Source of the DNA: Ktedonobacteraceae bacterium
Lineage (GTDB): Bacteria > Chloroflexota > Ktedonobacteria > Ktedonobacterales > Ktedonobacteraceae
Length of the DNA: 34,316 nucleotides
Assembly (NCBI GenBank): GCA_019243675.1
Contig: JAFATZ010000012.1
Location: 1-34,316, forward strand
Reading direction: 5' to 3'
In this document: piece after piece, positions 7,614 through 15,624 of the stretch
Numbering within the stretch: the first letter of the stretch is position 1
Layout: every line of letters begins with the position of its first letter
Position numbers and translations under genes: made by a program
Notes under the pieces: generated by a model
Told to the model about the DNA's origin: nothing
Database searches by the model: none
Seen by the model: only the letters and a program-made list of their open reading frames with translations

Positions 7614-9800
7614 GTGGCAATCAACCAAAAAGACGGCAAAAAAGCTTACATGAGCAGCAAGATCACCTATCGTCAACAATTTACACGCTGCGGAAAGCAG
7701 CGCTGCCTCAAATGCAAGGAAGGGCCGGGGCATGGTCCGTACTGGTATGCCTATTGGAGCGAAAAGGGGCGTACGGTCAGTAAGTATATAGGGTTGTGTC
7801 TCCCCAGCACTATTGAGGAGCAGCAACAGGCAGGTAAAGAGGCAGCAATTGACTTGGGTACAAGTAGGCATACCCTTGTTCTACGCGTTTACCTGCTTGG
7901 CCAATTTCGCGCCGAGCGCTGGAGCGAGGGAAGCTGGAAAGCGTTAGATAATCACATCTGGCAGCGCCGCCGCGCTCGCGCACTGCTTGGCTGTTTACTA
8001 AGCAGCCCACGACGTAGACTGGGGCGAGAACGGATCATGCAATTCTTCTGGCCCGATCTAGATAGAGATGTAGCAGCAAATCGGCTCAATGGAGCAGTGC
8101 ATGAGCTGCGACAAATCCTTGAGCCTGATAGCGGACAACTCGCTAGCTCAAAGCTGTTACGCCTCGAACGGGATATGCTTGAACTTGCTGATGAGACCTA
8201 CATCTGGGTCGATGCTGAAGCTTTTGAGCACTTGATGAGAGAAGCACATGCAACTCATGATACACAGCAGGCCGAGCACCTTCTTGAAGAGGCAGCGGCC
8301 CTTTACAAAGGCAGTTATCTTTTAGAGGAAATGTACTCCGAATGGGCAACGCCACGGCGCGATGCACTACAACGCACCTGGATAGGTTTACTGCTTGATC
8401 TTGCCCAGATTCGCATCGAGCATAAAGCATTGGTAAGCGCCATCGAAGTTCTTGACCGCCTACGCAGTACAGACCCAACGAATGAGATAGCACTGCAACG
8501 CTTAATGATCCTTCTCATTCATCTTGATCGGCGTGCAGAGGCAATCCAGATGTACCAGCAACACGTGGAAACACTGCGACGAGACTACGAGAGCAAGCCG
8601 CTTGCTGAAACTCATCAGCTTTATCAAACATTATGCCGTGGGGATGTGCCCGACCTTCCTATCTCCAAAGCGAACTCGAACATACTCAGTGAGCAGGAGC
8701 ATACTGCCCATATACGTCCTGCTTCCTCTACTTCCACAACTCCGCAATTCTCCTTCACACGTCCCATCTTCCAACTGAGTCGCCACAAGCAGAGCACATT
8801 GGTTGGACGAAGCAGGGAGATGGAGACGATACACCAGACTATGCATGCGTTAGAGGACCCCATCAAGCCAGGACGCCTGCACTTTCTCCTTTTCAGTGGC
8901 CAGCCAGGTATCGGCAAAACCCGACTCGCCGAAGAGCTGAGCCAGGAAGCATTTACGCGCAAGTGGACAGTTGTCTGGAGTCGAGCACGTGAACAAGAAA
9001 CAATGCTCCCTTACCAACCCTGGATAGAAGTGTTGCATAACCTCCTGCAGGGTATTCCTCACACCGCTCATCCCACCCTGCCATTACTCTCTGAAAAAGA
9101 ACACCTGCACCTTTGGGAAGCTGTATTAGCACTACTTGAGACAGTGAGTAATGTATATCCTCTGCTCTTGGTGCTTGATGACCTTCACTGGACAGACGAC
9201 AGTAGCATCGCCTTACTCGCCTACCTTATTCAGCATCTCAAAGATCAACGTGTGCTGCTAGTCGGCACCTACAGAGACGAAGAACTTCCTCCAACTCATA
9301 GACTCCGCATGCTTATGAGTGACCTGCGACGCGAGCAAGCTCTCACTATGTTACAGCTTCAGCCCCTTAGCCACGCGCAAGTTGGCACCTTGCTAGCACA
9401 CCTAGCCAGAGATGTGGTACAGAGCATTCAGAGCCAAGTAGCAGGCAATCCATTCTTTGCAGAAGTACTAGCTGCGGCATACATAGATAAAGCACAGCAG
9501 GGTAACGAGGTAAACCAAACTCAACATTCTCTACCAATGGCCATCGTCGCCCTCTTTGAACGCCGCTTAAGTCGGCTCACTTCAGAGTGCCAACGCTTAC
9601 TAGGCAAGGCGGCTGTGCTTGGTCGTTCCTTTGAACTGCGACAGTTACTGCCGCTAGCTACTGAACACAACGAAGATACGCTGCTTGATTTGCTAGAAGA
9701 AGCTCTATGCGCAGGGTTACTCACAGAAGAGGGTGCAGGAGCACAGATACGCTATCAGTTCTGGCATCCTCTGCTTGTCAGCCACCTCCATTATAAATAG
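7614..9800 (+). CDS. BTAD/AAA transcriptional regulator with DUF6788-like N-terminus, C-terminally shortened
   Basis: The 728-residue protein starts at GTG 7614, or possibly ATG 7650. Residues about 17-60 form a small Cys-containing module (C26, C31, C34, then GHGPYWYAYW) like DUF6788. A winged helix (about 90-180) and a bacterial transcriptional activation domain (about 190-345) follow, as in SARP-type regulators. A linker leads to an AAA/STAND ATPase with Walker A SGQPGIGKTRLAEEL (about 426-440) and Walker B LLLVLDDLHWTD (about 516-527). Family members normally continue with several hundred residues of TPR repeats. This one ends just after the ATPase at YQFWHPLLVSHLHYK. It probably activates nearby genes. 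The O-methyltransferase follows after 18 nt and, notably, is in the same reading frame. Confidence 0.85.
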   Translation: MAINQKDGKKAYMSSKITYRQQFTRCGKQRCLKCKEGPGHGPYWYAYWSEKGRTVSKYIGLCLPSTIEEQQQAGKEAAIDLGTSRHTLVLRVYLLGQFRAERWSEGSWKALDNHIWQRRRARALLGCLLSSPRRRLGRERIMQFFWPDLDRDVAANRLNGAVHELRQILEPDSGQLASSKLLRLERDMLELADETYIWVDAEAFEHLMREAHATHDTQQAEHLLEEAAALYKGSYLLEEMYSEWATPRRDALQRTWIGLLLDLAQIRIEHKALVSAIEVLDRLRSTDPTNEIALQRLMILLIHLDRRAEAIQMYQQHVETLRRDYESKPLAETHQLYQTLCRGDVPDLPISKANSNILSEQEHTAHIRPASSTSTTPQFSFTRPIFQLSRHKQSTLVGRSREMETIHQTMHALEDPIKPGRLHFLLFSGQPGIGKTRLAEELSQEAFTRKWTVVWSRAREQETMLPYQPWIEVLHNLLQGIPHTAHPTLPLLSEKEHLHLWEAVLALLETVSNVYPLLLVLDDLHWTDDSSIALLAYLIQHLKDQRVLLVGTYRDEELPPTHRLRMLMSDLRREQALTMLQLQPLSHAQVGTLLAHLARDVVQSIQSQVAGNPFFAEVLAAAYIDKAQQGNEVNQTQHSLPMAIVALFERRLSRLTSECQRLLGKAAVLGRSFELRQLLPLATEHNEDTLLDLLEEALCAGLLTEEGAGAQIRYQFWHPLLVSHLHYK

Positions 9801-9818
9801 AAAGAAGCCCTTACAACC

Positions 9819-10532
9819 ATGACCGAGAACGACCTGGAACTATTGGAACAGCAGGCAAAGACGCGCCAAGAGATCGAGAATGCTATTGTGGGTGTTTTCG
9901 CCCCCGAGGACGAAGGGCTACGGCATGCACTTGCAGCAGCAAAAGAGGCGGGTTTACCAGAGATTCAAATCTCTCCTATTCAAGGTAAGCTCTTACAACT
10001 ATTAGCAGTTGCGTGCGGTGCGCGTAAAATACTGGAGATTGGCTCGCTAGCGGGCTATAGTGGCATCTGGCTTGCTCGCGCCCTTCCTGCTGACGGTCGC
10101 TTCATCACATTAGAAATTGATGCTAAACACGCCGAAGTTGTACGCTCCTCTTATGCTCACGCAGGCGTTGCACAGTGTGCAGAGGTACGCGTCGGCAACG
10201 CACTCGACCTGCTACCGACACTGCTAAGCGAAGCACCATTCGATCTTATCTTCATCGACGCCGATAAGATATCTTACCCCGAATACCTTACATGGGCGCT
10301 ACGCCTCACACGCACAGGTAGTATTATCGTGGCCGACAATTGTGTCCGCAATGGCCTCGCCCTTCGTGCGCCAGAGCAGCTAGAAGATCAAGACACGGTG
10401 GCTCTCGCTGAGTACAACAAACGGGTAGCAGATAATTCGCACCTGCTCTCGCTCGTGCTGGCTATGGACGATGACTATACTGATGGTTTCAATATCGCTG
10501 TGGTACTTGCTAGCAAACCTTCCAGCACGTAG
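9819..10532 (+). CDS. O-methyltransferase (caffeoyl-CoA OMT family)
   Basis: The 237-residue protein matches the Methyltransf_3 (PF01596-type) O-methyltransferases. An N-terminal helical region contains the ISPIQGKLLQLLA stretch, followed by motif I ILEIGSLAGYSGIWLARALP, the SAM-ribose acid FITLEIDAKHAEV, and FDLIFIDADKISYPEYL, the metal-binding IDADK/Y signature. IIVADNCVRNG carries the second metal-ligand region. It would methylate a hydroxyl of a small molecule using SAM and a divalent cation. It lies 18 nt after the BTAD regulator, so co-transcription is likely. It converges with fni downstream. The substrate is unknown. Confidence 0.88.
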   Translation: MTENDLELLEQQAKTRQEIENAIVGVFAPEDEGLRHALAAAKEAGLPEIQISPIQGKLLQLLAVACGARKILEIGSLAGYSGIWLARALPADGRFITLEIDAKHAEVVRSSYAHAGVAQCAEVRVGNALDLLPTLLSEAPFDLIFIDADKISYPEYLTWALRLTRTGSIIVADNCVRNGLALRAPEQLEDQDTVALAEYNKRVADNSHLLSLVLAMDDDYTDGFNIAVVLASKPSST

Positions 10533-10556
10533 ACCGCTCACAACTCAATTCCGTCG

Positions 10557-11681
10557 TTACCCTTTCAAATGTCGACGAGCCATGCATTTCAACTCATCTT
10601 CAAAGCCTCGCAGGTAGAGCCATTCGCGTGTCTCGCCCATCACTACGACATCCACTTTACGCATTTGTATGATGCTGGCGGCTCCACATAGCAGCATCGC
10701 GACTTTGAGTTCCGCTATCGTCCTTTCTAGAAACTCACAGACAGCTTCATAGCTCTGACTAGCAGCCTGTAAAAATGGAAAACCCATGCCCACTATAGTA
10801 GCACCAAGCGCTAAGGCACACGCAATATCTCTACCGCTACGTACTCCACCTGTAGCAATAAGGGGGACGCAAGCAGTAATCGCTTCAATAAGTGAAATAG
10901 GTGTAGCAATACCCCAATCCTGATAAACGCGCCCGATGTCTAGAGCACGCTCATTGCCTCGTGCTCGGGAACGTAACATCTCTAGCGCAGGCATACTACT
11001 GCCACCTGCGCCGCCGACATCAATGGCAGCTACCCCACAAGCACGTATTAAGAGTGCTTGTTCTCGACATATGCCTGCTCCCGTTTCTTTCGCGATGACT
11101 GGCACACCAATCTCTTGTGTGATATGTCGTAATGCAGCCACTTCACCGACCGTGCAGCGATCTCCTTCTGACTGTACGGCCTCCTGCAGACTGTTGAGAT
11201 GCACAGCTAAAGCGTTAGCGCCAATCATATCTATCGCTGTTTGCACTTGCTCAAGCGTAAATGGTGGATGACTCCCTTGAGAGATCAATTGCGGAGCACC
11301 AATATTGGCAAGCAGGAATGCACTTGGTGCCTGAGAGCGTGTAATGGCAAAGCTCTCAGTTACCTGCGGGTTCATAATAGCTGCACGTTGGCTGCCAACT
11401 CCCAGAGCCAGACCATATTCCTCAGCCGCACGAGCTAGGTTGCGATTAATAGTGACTACATCGGGGTGTCCGCCTGTAAGCGAGGACACAAAGATTGGGT
11501 AGCGCAGGCGGTGACCAAGAAAATCAACCGTGGTATCAATAGCATCCAGATCTACCTCTGGCAGTGCTTGATGAATGAGATGGATATCACTCCAATTAGC
11601 TCTCTGAGGGACCGCAATATCCTGCTCTAGTGCCATACGTACATGTTCGAGTTTGCGTTGTTTCACTTGGTCTGTACTCAT
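10557..11681 (-). CDS. fni: Type 2 isopentenyl-diphosphate delta-isomerase
   Basis: The 374-residue FMN-dependent enzyme interconverts isopentenyl and dimethylallyl diphosphate in isoprenoid synthesis. Family marks are RKLEHVRMAL near the N-terminus, FVSSLTGG, the flavin-site LGVGSQRAA, the conserved VHLNSLQEAVQSEGD, KETGAGI, DVGGAGGSS and IATGGVRSGRDIACALALGA. Length and motif order are typical. The start ATG at 11681 has a GAAAGG ribosome binding site slightly far upstream. The gene converges with the O-methyltransferase. The cobalamin adenosyltransferase lies upstream on the same strand with a 66-nt gap, so the two may share a transcript. Confidence 0.95.
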   Translation of the reverse strand: MSTDQVKQRKLEHVRMALEQDIAVPQRANWSDIHLIHQALPEVDLDAIDTTVDFLGHRLRYPIFVSSLTGGHPDVVTINRNLARAAEEYGLALGVGSQRAAIMNPQVTESFAITRSQAPSAFLLANIGAPQLISQGSHPPFTLEQVQTAIDMIGANALAVHLNSLQEAVQSEGDRCTVGEVAALRHITQEIGVPVIAKETGAGICREQALLIRACGVAAIDVGGAGGSSMPALEMLRSRARGNERALDIGRVYQDWGIATPISLIEAITACVPLIATGGVRSGRDIACALALGATIVGMGFPFLQAASQSYEAVCEFLERTIAELKVAMLLCGAASIIQMRKVDVVVMGETREWLYLRGFEDELKCMARRHLKG

Positions 11682-11747
11682 AAAGCCATTGCTACCTTTC
11701 TAGCAGTTTATGGTGTCCTACTCCCACTTTTGACACTAGCGGCGCAG

Positions 11748-12311
11748 TCAAAGAGACTCATTTGCTGGTGTAGCAGGCATTTCTGCTATTGACGATTTCA
11801 CTTCGACATAGCGAGCAATGATGAAGACGAGGTCCGAGAGGCGATTCAGATAGCGCACGACCTCTTTGTTCTGAATGACCCCATCGTGCAATAACTTCAC
11901 CGCCATCCGTTCAGCGCGACGAATGATCGTACGAGCTAGATCGAGAGCAGCACCGTCGAGACTATCACCAGGGATGATGAATTTATTAGGAATTTCGACC
12001 TGACCCTTCAGTTCTTCCTCCACTTGCTCCAGATGCTGTACATGTTCTGCGGTCATACGCAGTCCCATCTGCTCATAGTTTTCAGGCGGAGTCGCTAACT
12101 CACCCATCAGCAGGTAAAGTTCCTGTTGCACGCGGTAGATAATATCTTTTATGTTTTGATCTCGCGCCGCTGCACGTGCCAATCCTAATGCAGAAGTAGC
12201 TTCATCTACGGTGCCAAATGTATCTGGACGCGGGTCGTACTTGGGCACACGCTGACTCCCTAATAAGCCTGTGTATCCCTCATCTCCGGTTCCGGTTGTC
12301 ACTTTTGCCAT
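11748..12311 (-). CDS. pduO: Cob(I)alamin adenosyltransferase, PduO type
   Basis: The 187-residue protein attaches the adenosyl group of ATP to cob(I)alamin to make coenzyme B12. The ATP-binding N-terminus TGTGDEGYTGLLGSQRVPK (residues 6-24) is intact. So are the FGTVDEATSALGLARA helix, the FIIPGD loop and the conserved RTIIRRAERMAV helix, followed by YLNRLSDLVFIIARY. Length is usual for the PduO/MMAB family. It is preceded by a good extended -10 element and may be co-transcribed with fni downstream. The window has no obvious B12-dependent enzyme gene nearby. Confidence 0.93.
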   Translation of the reverse strand: MAKVTTGTGDEGYTGLLGSQRVPKYDPRPDTFGTVDEATSALGLARAAARDQNIKDIIYRVQQELYLLMGELATPPENYEQMGLRMTAEHVQHLEQVEEELKGQVEIPNKFIIPGDSLDGAALDLARTIIRRAERMAVKLLHDGVIQNKEVVRYLNRLSDLVFIIARYVEVKSSIAEMPATPANESL

Positions 12312-12367
12312 GAGCTTTACTTTCTTTCACCAGCTAGGACGGTAACTCGTACTTCTACCTTGCGCTT

Positions 12368-12373
12368 ATTATA
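12368..12373 (-). promoter_or_regulatory. Extended -10 promoter for the cobalamin adenosyltransferase
   Basis: On the minus strand a perfect TATAAT preceded by TGG (ATGGTATAAT) lies about 57 nt before the ATG at 12311. The -35 region is weak, which is compatible with an extended -10 promoter. Confidence 0.5.
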
Positions 12374-12526
12374 CCATTGGTAGGTTTGATAACTTACTGC
12401 ACAACGATGCGTATACAAGATAAAATGCCGAACCCCCAAAAAACCTGCAACAAAACGTTCTATTTTTAAACACACTTGCTATCACAAGACATATCGTCTA
12501 GTGCTATTATGAGGAGGACTGCGACA

Positions 12527-12760
12527 ATGCTACCAGGTTTTCATGGTCTACACTTGATTTTCCTTTTCTTCTTCTTTGGCATTGCCATCCTAGGTACAAT
12601 CTTCTGGATTTGGATGTTGATTGATTGTGCCACAAAAGAGCCTGCCGAAGGCAGCAATAAGATCGTATGGATATTGATTATTCTTTTCACGCACTTCATT
12701 GGCGCTCTGATTTATTATACTGTCAGACGCCCTGAGCGTATGAGAATGCTAGGGTATTGA
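12527..12760 (+). CDS. Small membrane protein, phospholipase D-nuclease N-terminal (PLDc_N) type
   Basis: The start at 12527 is chosen because GAGGAGG at 12511-12517 sits 9 nt upstream. The longer in-frame start at 12476 has no such site. The 77-residue product has two membrane helices (about 7-30 and 44-63) around the signature WIWMLIDCATKEP and a C-terminal IYYTVRRPERM. This is the pattern of the small PLDc_N family: W..MLIDC, then a second helix ending in YxxxRR. Such stand-alone proteins sit in the membrane and their role is unclear. It is transcribed divergently from the cobalamin adenosyltransferase. Confidence 0.8.
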   Translation: MLPGFHGLHLIFLFFFFGIAILGTIFWIWMLIDCATKEPAEGSNKIVWILIILFTHFIGALIYYTVRRPERMRMLGY

Positions 12761-12833
12761 CCCATAGTATAATGAGTGTCAACATGGTACTTATGAACTG
12801 CTAGGCTACATAGATAAGCGTATGCATCTTTGG

Positions 12834-13850
12834 CTAGCGCACAACATGTTGTAGTATAAAGGGCAATTTTTGCTGGGCCAGCAGGCGTTGGCGTGTCACC
12901 TCGATGGCTAAGTCACTTTGGTCGCAGGCAATCCAGCGGCGTCTCAACCGTTCAGCAACGGCAGGGGTGACACCGCTACCACAAAAGCAATCAAGCACGA
13001 GATCCCCTTCTTCCGAGGACGCGAGAATGATACGCTCCAGTAGTGCCTCTGGCTTCTGAGTAGCGTAGCCATTGCGTTCAGGGTCTTTCTGATGAAGATG
13101 GTGAATATCGCTCCAAACGTCAGTTGGGGTGATGAGTGAATCCTCGTCATAGGTATACAGGCGGCCAGCAGAACGAATAGTCCAGCATACATGACCATCG
13201 CCCGCTACTGTTTTACGCATATGATTGCGCCTTTGGGTACCGCGTCGTTCTGCAATTCTTTCAGGGTGAAAGCAATACTGAGGCGATTTTGTGTAGAGCA
13301 GAATGGTATCGTGTTTACGTGCATAGCTCTCTTGCGCACGGCCACCCGATTGATACTGCCAGATAATCTCATTTCTAAAACCAGCGCCTGCAGAACGAGT
13401 GCTAAAGATTTCGTCTAGCAGGATGCGAGCGTAGTGAGCTGCACGCCAGTCAAGATGAACGTATAAACTTCCATCGCTTGCAAGCAGTAGGTGGAGCAGA
13501 ACGAAGGTGTGGTAGAGCCACTGCAGATAGCTGTCGAGATCGTTCCCCCACGTATCGCTGTATGCAACTTGTGTATCTTTGCTGAACGTGCGACCCGTCA
13601 TAAAGGGAGGGTCAATATAGATGAGGTCTACAGTTGCAGCAAATTCGCTTAGAAGAGCAGGAAGGATGCTGCTCTTATCACCATATAGTAAGCGATTGTG
13701 CCAAATTTGTGAGGAAGCGATAGTAGAGTATTCTGTATTCTGTTCGTCGGGATGGTATTCTTTAACACAGAGCCACTGATGGGTTGCAAGGGATATTTCT
13801 GCGGCAATTGCGGCATAGCTTTTCTTGCCTTTCCAAACTAGCTGAGCCAT
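12834..13850 (-). CDS. Beta-class DNA adenine-N6 methyltransferase (orphan)
   Basis: The start ATG at 13850 follows an AAGGAGG ribosome binding site. A longer frame to 13937 lacks one. The 338-residue protein has the catalytic motif IV LIYIDPPF (DPPF at 80-83) before the SAM-binding motif I DCFCGSG (287-293). That order defines beta-class amino-methyltransferases, and DPPF rather than SPPY suggests N6-adenine. Motif X (ATQKPEALLERII) precedes motif I as expected. Target recognition probably lies in the middle (about 150-260). No restriction endonuclease gene is adjacent, so it may be an epigenetic or protective solitary enzyme. It diverges from a small membrane protein gene. Confidence 0.9.
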   Translation of the reverse strand: MAQLVWKGKKSYAAIAAEISLATHQWLCVKEYHPDEQNTEYSTIASSQIWHNRLLYGDKSSILPALLSEFAATVDLIYIDPPFMTGRTFSKDTQVAYSDTWGNDLDSYLQWLYHTFVLLHLLLASDGSLYVHLDWRAAHYARILLDEIFSTRSAGAGFRNEIIWQYQSGGRAQESYARKHDTILLYTKSPQYCFHPERIAERRGTQRRNHMRKTVAGDGHVCWTIRSAGRLYTYDEDSLITPTDVWSDIHHLHQKDPERNGYATQKPEALLERIILASSEEGDLVLDCFCGSGVTPAVAERLRRRWIACDQSDLAIEVTRQRLLAQQKLPFILQHVVR

Positions 13851-13984
13851 ATGAAAGTTTTCCTCCTTCCTTCCCAGGGCTTTCCCACCCTTGATGTACC
13901 GCTTACTGATCTGTGGTAGACTAGAAGCGCGACGCAAGAACCTTTGGTTTCAAAATGAGAGAGTACTAGGTGGGGAGAATATAG

Positions 13985-14377
13985 ATGCAAGGTCTTCTCT
14001 GGACGCTGATAAGTATCGTTATATACATAGGGGGATTGGTTATCATTGCCCGAATGACTCCTATGATGCCCTCCCATGCTTTTGATGAGGGAGTATTTAT
14101 GGGTCTTGCTGCTTTGGCTATCTTGGGAGCGCTATTGGCTTTCGGTGCCATTGTAGTGACATACTTTCTCTTCTCGGGCAATATTGGCGTCAGGGCGCTA
14201 GACTTCTTGCTATTGCTGGGTATTCTCATCGTAGCGATGCGTACATCCTTGCGCAGTTTCCACCCACGTAGGAGCAAAACAAGATTCAGTGCTTCGCGTA
14301 TTCTGGCGGGAAGTTACTGTATCCTACTCATCATTGCTGCTCTCTGTTATATTGTACTCCTCTTCATCGCAAAATAA
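13985..14377 (+). CDS. Hypothetical four-helix membrane protein
   Basis: The 130-residue protein has four likely membrane helices (about 4-23, 38-62, 70-87 and 106-128). A basic stretch lies between helices 3 and 4 (RSFHPRRSKTRFSASR), predicting that this loop faces the cytoplasm. A GTGGGGAG ribosome binding site precedes the ATG at a good distance. No family is recognised and no catalytic residues stand out. It lies upstream of the small Cys-rich gene on the same strand, 82 nt apart. Confidence 0.75.
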   Translation: MQGLLWTLISIVIYIGGLVIIARMTPMMPSHAFDEGVFMGLAALAILGALLAFGAIVVTYFLFSGNIGVRALDFLLLLGILIVAMRTSLRSFHPRRSKTRFSASRILAGSYCILLIIAALCYIVLLFIAK

Positions 14378-14459
14378 CTCGACAAAGCATCATAAGATGT
14401 TGTGTGATATACTACCTCTATAGTTCATGCTCACAACACTGTGTAGGAAGGATACGTGT

Positions 14460-14729
14460 TTGGCGGCTACACTTGAAACCCATCCATCTGAAAATTCAAA
14501 TTGGCGTAAGCATAAGAATGCTTGCCCATTTTATCGAGAACGCTGGTTCCCATGCAATGATATCGAAGCAGGGGAACCAATGTACCAGGTATTCTGCATA
14601 AAAGGCACTCCTCCCATTACCACAGAGGAACAGGATAAGTGTTTTCGCAGTAAAACAGGCTGTTGGCGTCTTGCTGAGAAGAAGAAACGAACCTCAAAGG
14701 ATGAGCCTATTGCATCACATTCAAGGTGA
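14460..14729 (+). CDS. Small Cys-rich protein of unknown function (TTG start)
   Basis: The likely start is TTG 14460, because AGGAAGG lies 8 nt upstream. The in-frame ATG at 14427 has no ribosome binding site. The 89-residue product has five cysteines (C22, C32, C46, C61, C68) spread through a compact core (NACPFYRERWFPCNDIEAGE, then YQVFCIKGTPP and KTGCWRL). A Lys/Arg-rich tail follows. The spacing suggests metal binding or disulfides, but it is not a standard zinc ribbon. There is no signal peptide. The family is not recognised. It converges with ndk, 15 nt away. Confidence 0.6.
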   Translation: MAATLETHPSENSNWRKHKNACPFYRERWFPCNDIEAGEPMYQVFCIKGTPPITTEEQDKCFRSKTGCWRLAEKKKRTSKDEPIASHSR

Positions 14730-14744
14730 AAAATTTGAACTTTT

Positions 14745-15209
14745 TTAACCCTGTTCCCCCGAAGAATAGATAAACGTCTCCAGGATATCCTCATACTCAA
14801 ACAGTTCATCAGGCTTAAAGAAGCGTTCCACCTCGGCCTGTGCAGTCTCTAGTGAGTCGGAACAGTGTATGAGGTTAGCCTGGACACTCATAGCAAGTTC
14901 TCCACGAATGGTGCCAGGTGCAGCTTCACGAGCCTTCGTCACCCCACATAACAGTCGAATAGTGTTGACAGCATCAGCACCTTGCCAACAACAAGCGATA
15001 ACAGGCGTGCGCTGCATAAAGGATCTGATCTCGGGATAGAAACTGCGCCCAACAAGATGACGATAATGCACATCTAGTAAATCTGCTGGCAACTGCATCA
15101 TTTTGATACCGACCAGCTTAAGGCCTTTCCGTTCAAGACGGGAAATGATATCACCGACGAGGTCTCGTTGAACCGCATCGGGTTTTAACAACACCAGGGT
15201 ACGTTCCAT
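14745..15209 (-). CDS. ndk: Nucleoside diphosphate kinase
   Basis: The 154-residue enzyme transfers the gamma-phosphate of ATP to nucleoside diphosphates through a phosphohistidine. The N-terminus ERTLVLLKPDAVQR is canonical. The nucleotide-binding APGTIRGELA is present, and the active-site His is H115 in NLIHCSDSLETA, where the usual HGSDS reads HCSDS. It is the last gene of a minus-strand operon, starting 12 nt after the roadblock/LC7 gene. Supply of GTP to a roadblock-regulated GTPase would be a plausible link, but no GTPase gene is in the window. Confidence 0.95.
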   Translation of the reverse strand: MERTLVLLKPDAVQRDLVGDIISRLERKGLKLVGIKMMQLPADLLDVHYRHLVGRSFYPEIRSFMQRTPVIACCWQGADAVNTIRLLCGVTKAREAAPGTIRGELAMSVQANLIHCSDSLETAQAEVERFFKPDELFEYEDILETFIYSSGEQG

Positions 15210-15221
15210 GTTTTCTCTTTC

Positions 15222-15569
15222 CTAGTAGCTTGCGACCATTTGCATAAGCTGGCGACAAGCTTTCTTCATTTCTAAGCGCATATGCCCAAGGTTACTTGCT
15301 CCTTGCGTGGTGACTACCAGAATAAGATCACCCGCTTCTTCCATCTGTATTGTACCGGTCTGTGTCTCAATGATTACATGTCGTGCCTCGCCACTGTTGA
15401 TCTGCGTTGTGTAGTTGGTTATGGAGCCAAAAGTGGCAGCCGACATTGCCCCTATCACTTCCTCATCCTCGCTATGCAGTGTTCCAGATACAATCAGACC
15501 ATCTTTGCCGACAAGAACAGCTCCATAGACATCATTGAGGTCGGTCAACCGCTGCAGGATAGTCTCCAC
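15222..15569 (-). CDS. Roadblock/LC7 domain protein
   Basis: The GTG start at 15569 is preferred because GAAAGGAG lies 7 nt before it. A TTG at 15590 would overlap that site. The 115-residue single-domain protein has the roadblock pattern: helix LQRLTDLNDVYGAVLVGKDG, a strand ending LIVSGTL, a central helix VIGAMSAATFGSI, then HVIIETQTGTIQMEEAG and DLILVVTTQ. Roadblock proteins such as MglB dimerise and regulate Ras-like GTPases or act as scaffold modules. It sits between the TPR protein and ndk on one transcript. No GTPase partner is adjacent. Confidence 0.9.
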   Translation of the reverse strand: METILQRLTDLNDVYGAVLVGKDGLIVSGTLHSEDEEVIGAMSAATFGSITNYTTQINSGEARHVIIETQTGTIQMEEAGDLILVVTTQGASNLGHMRLEMKKACRQLMQMVASY

Positions 15570-15624
15570 AAAACGACTCCTTTCACACAAACGCGCCAGG
15601 AAAAATATCCAGCACTGCGTCTAT

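Noticed and set aside
12312-12475. Cobalamin riboswitch upstream of the cobalamin adenosyltransferase
   Set aside because: The predicted leader is only about 50 nt and no B12-box-like conserved sequence was seen.
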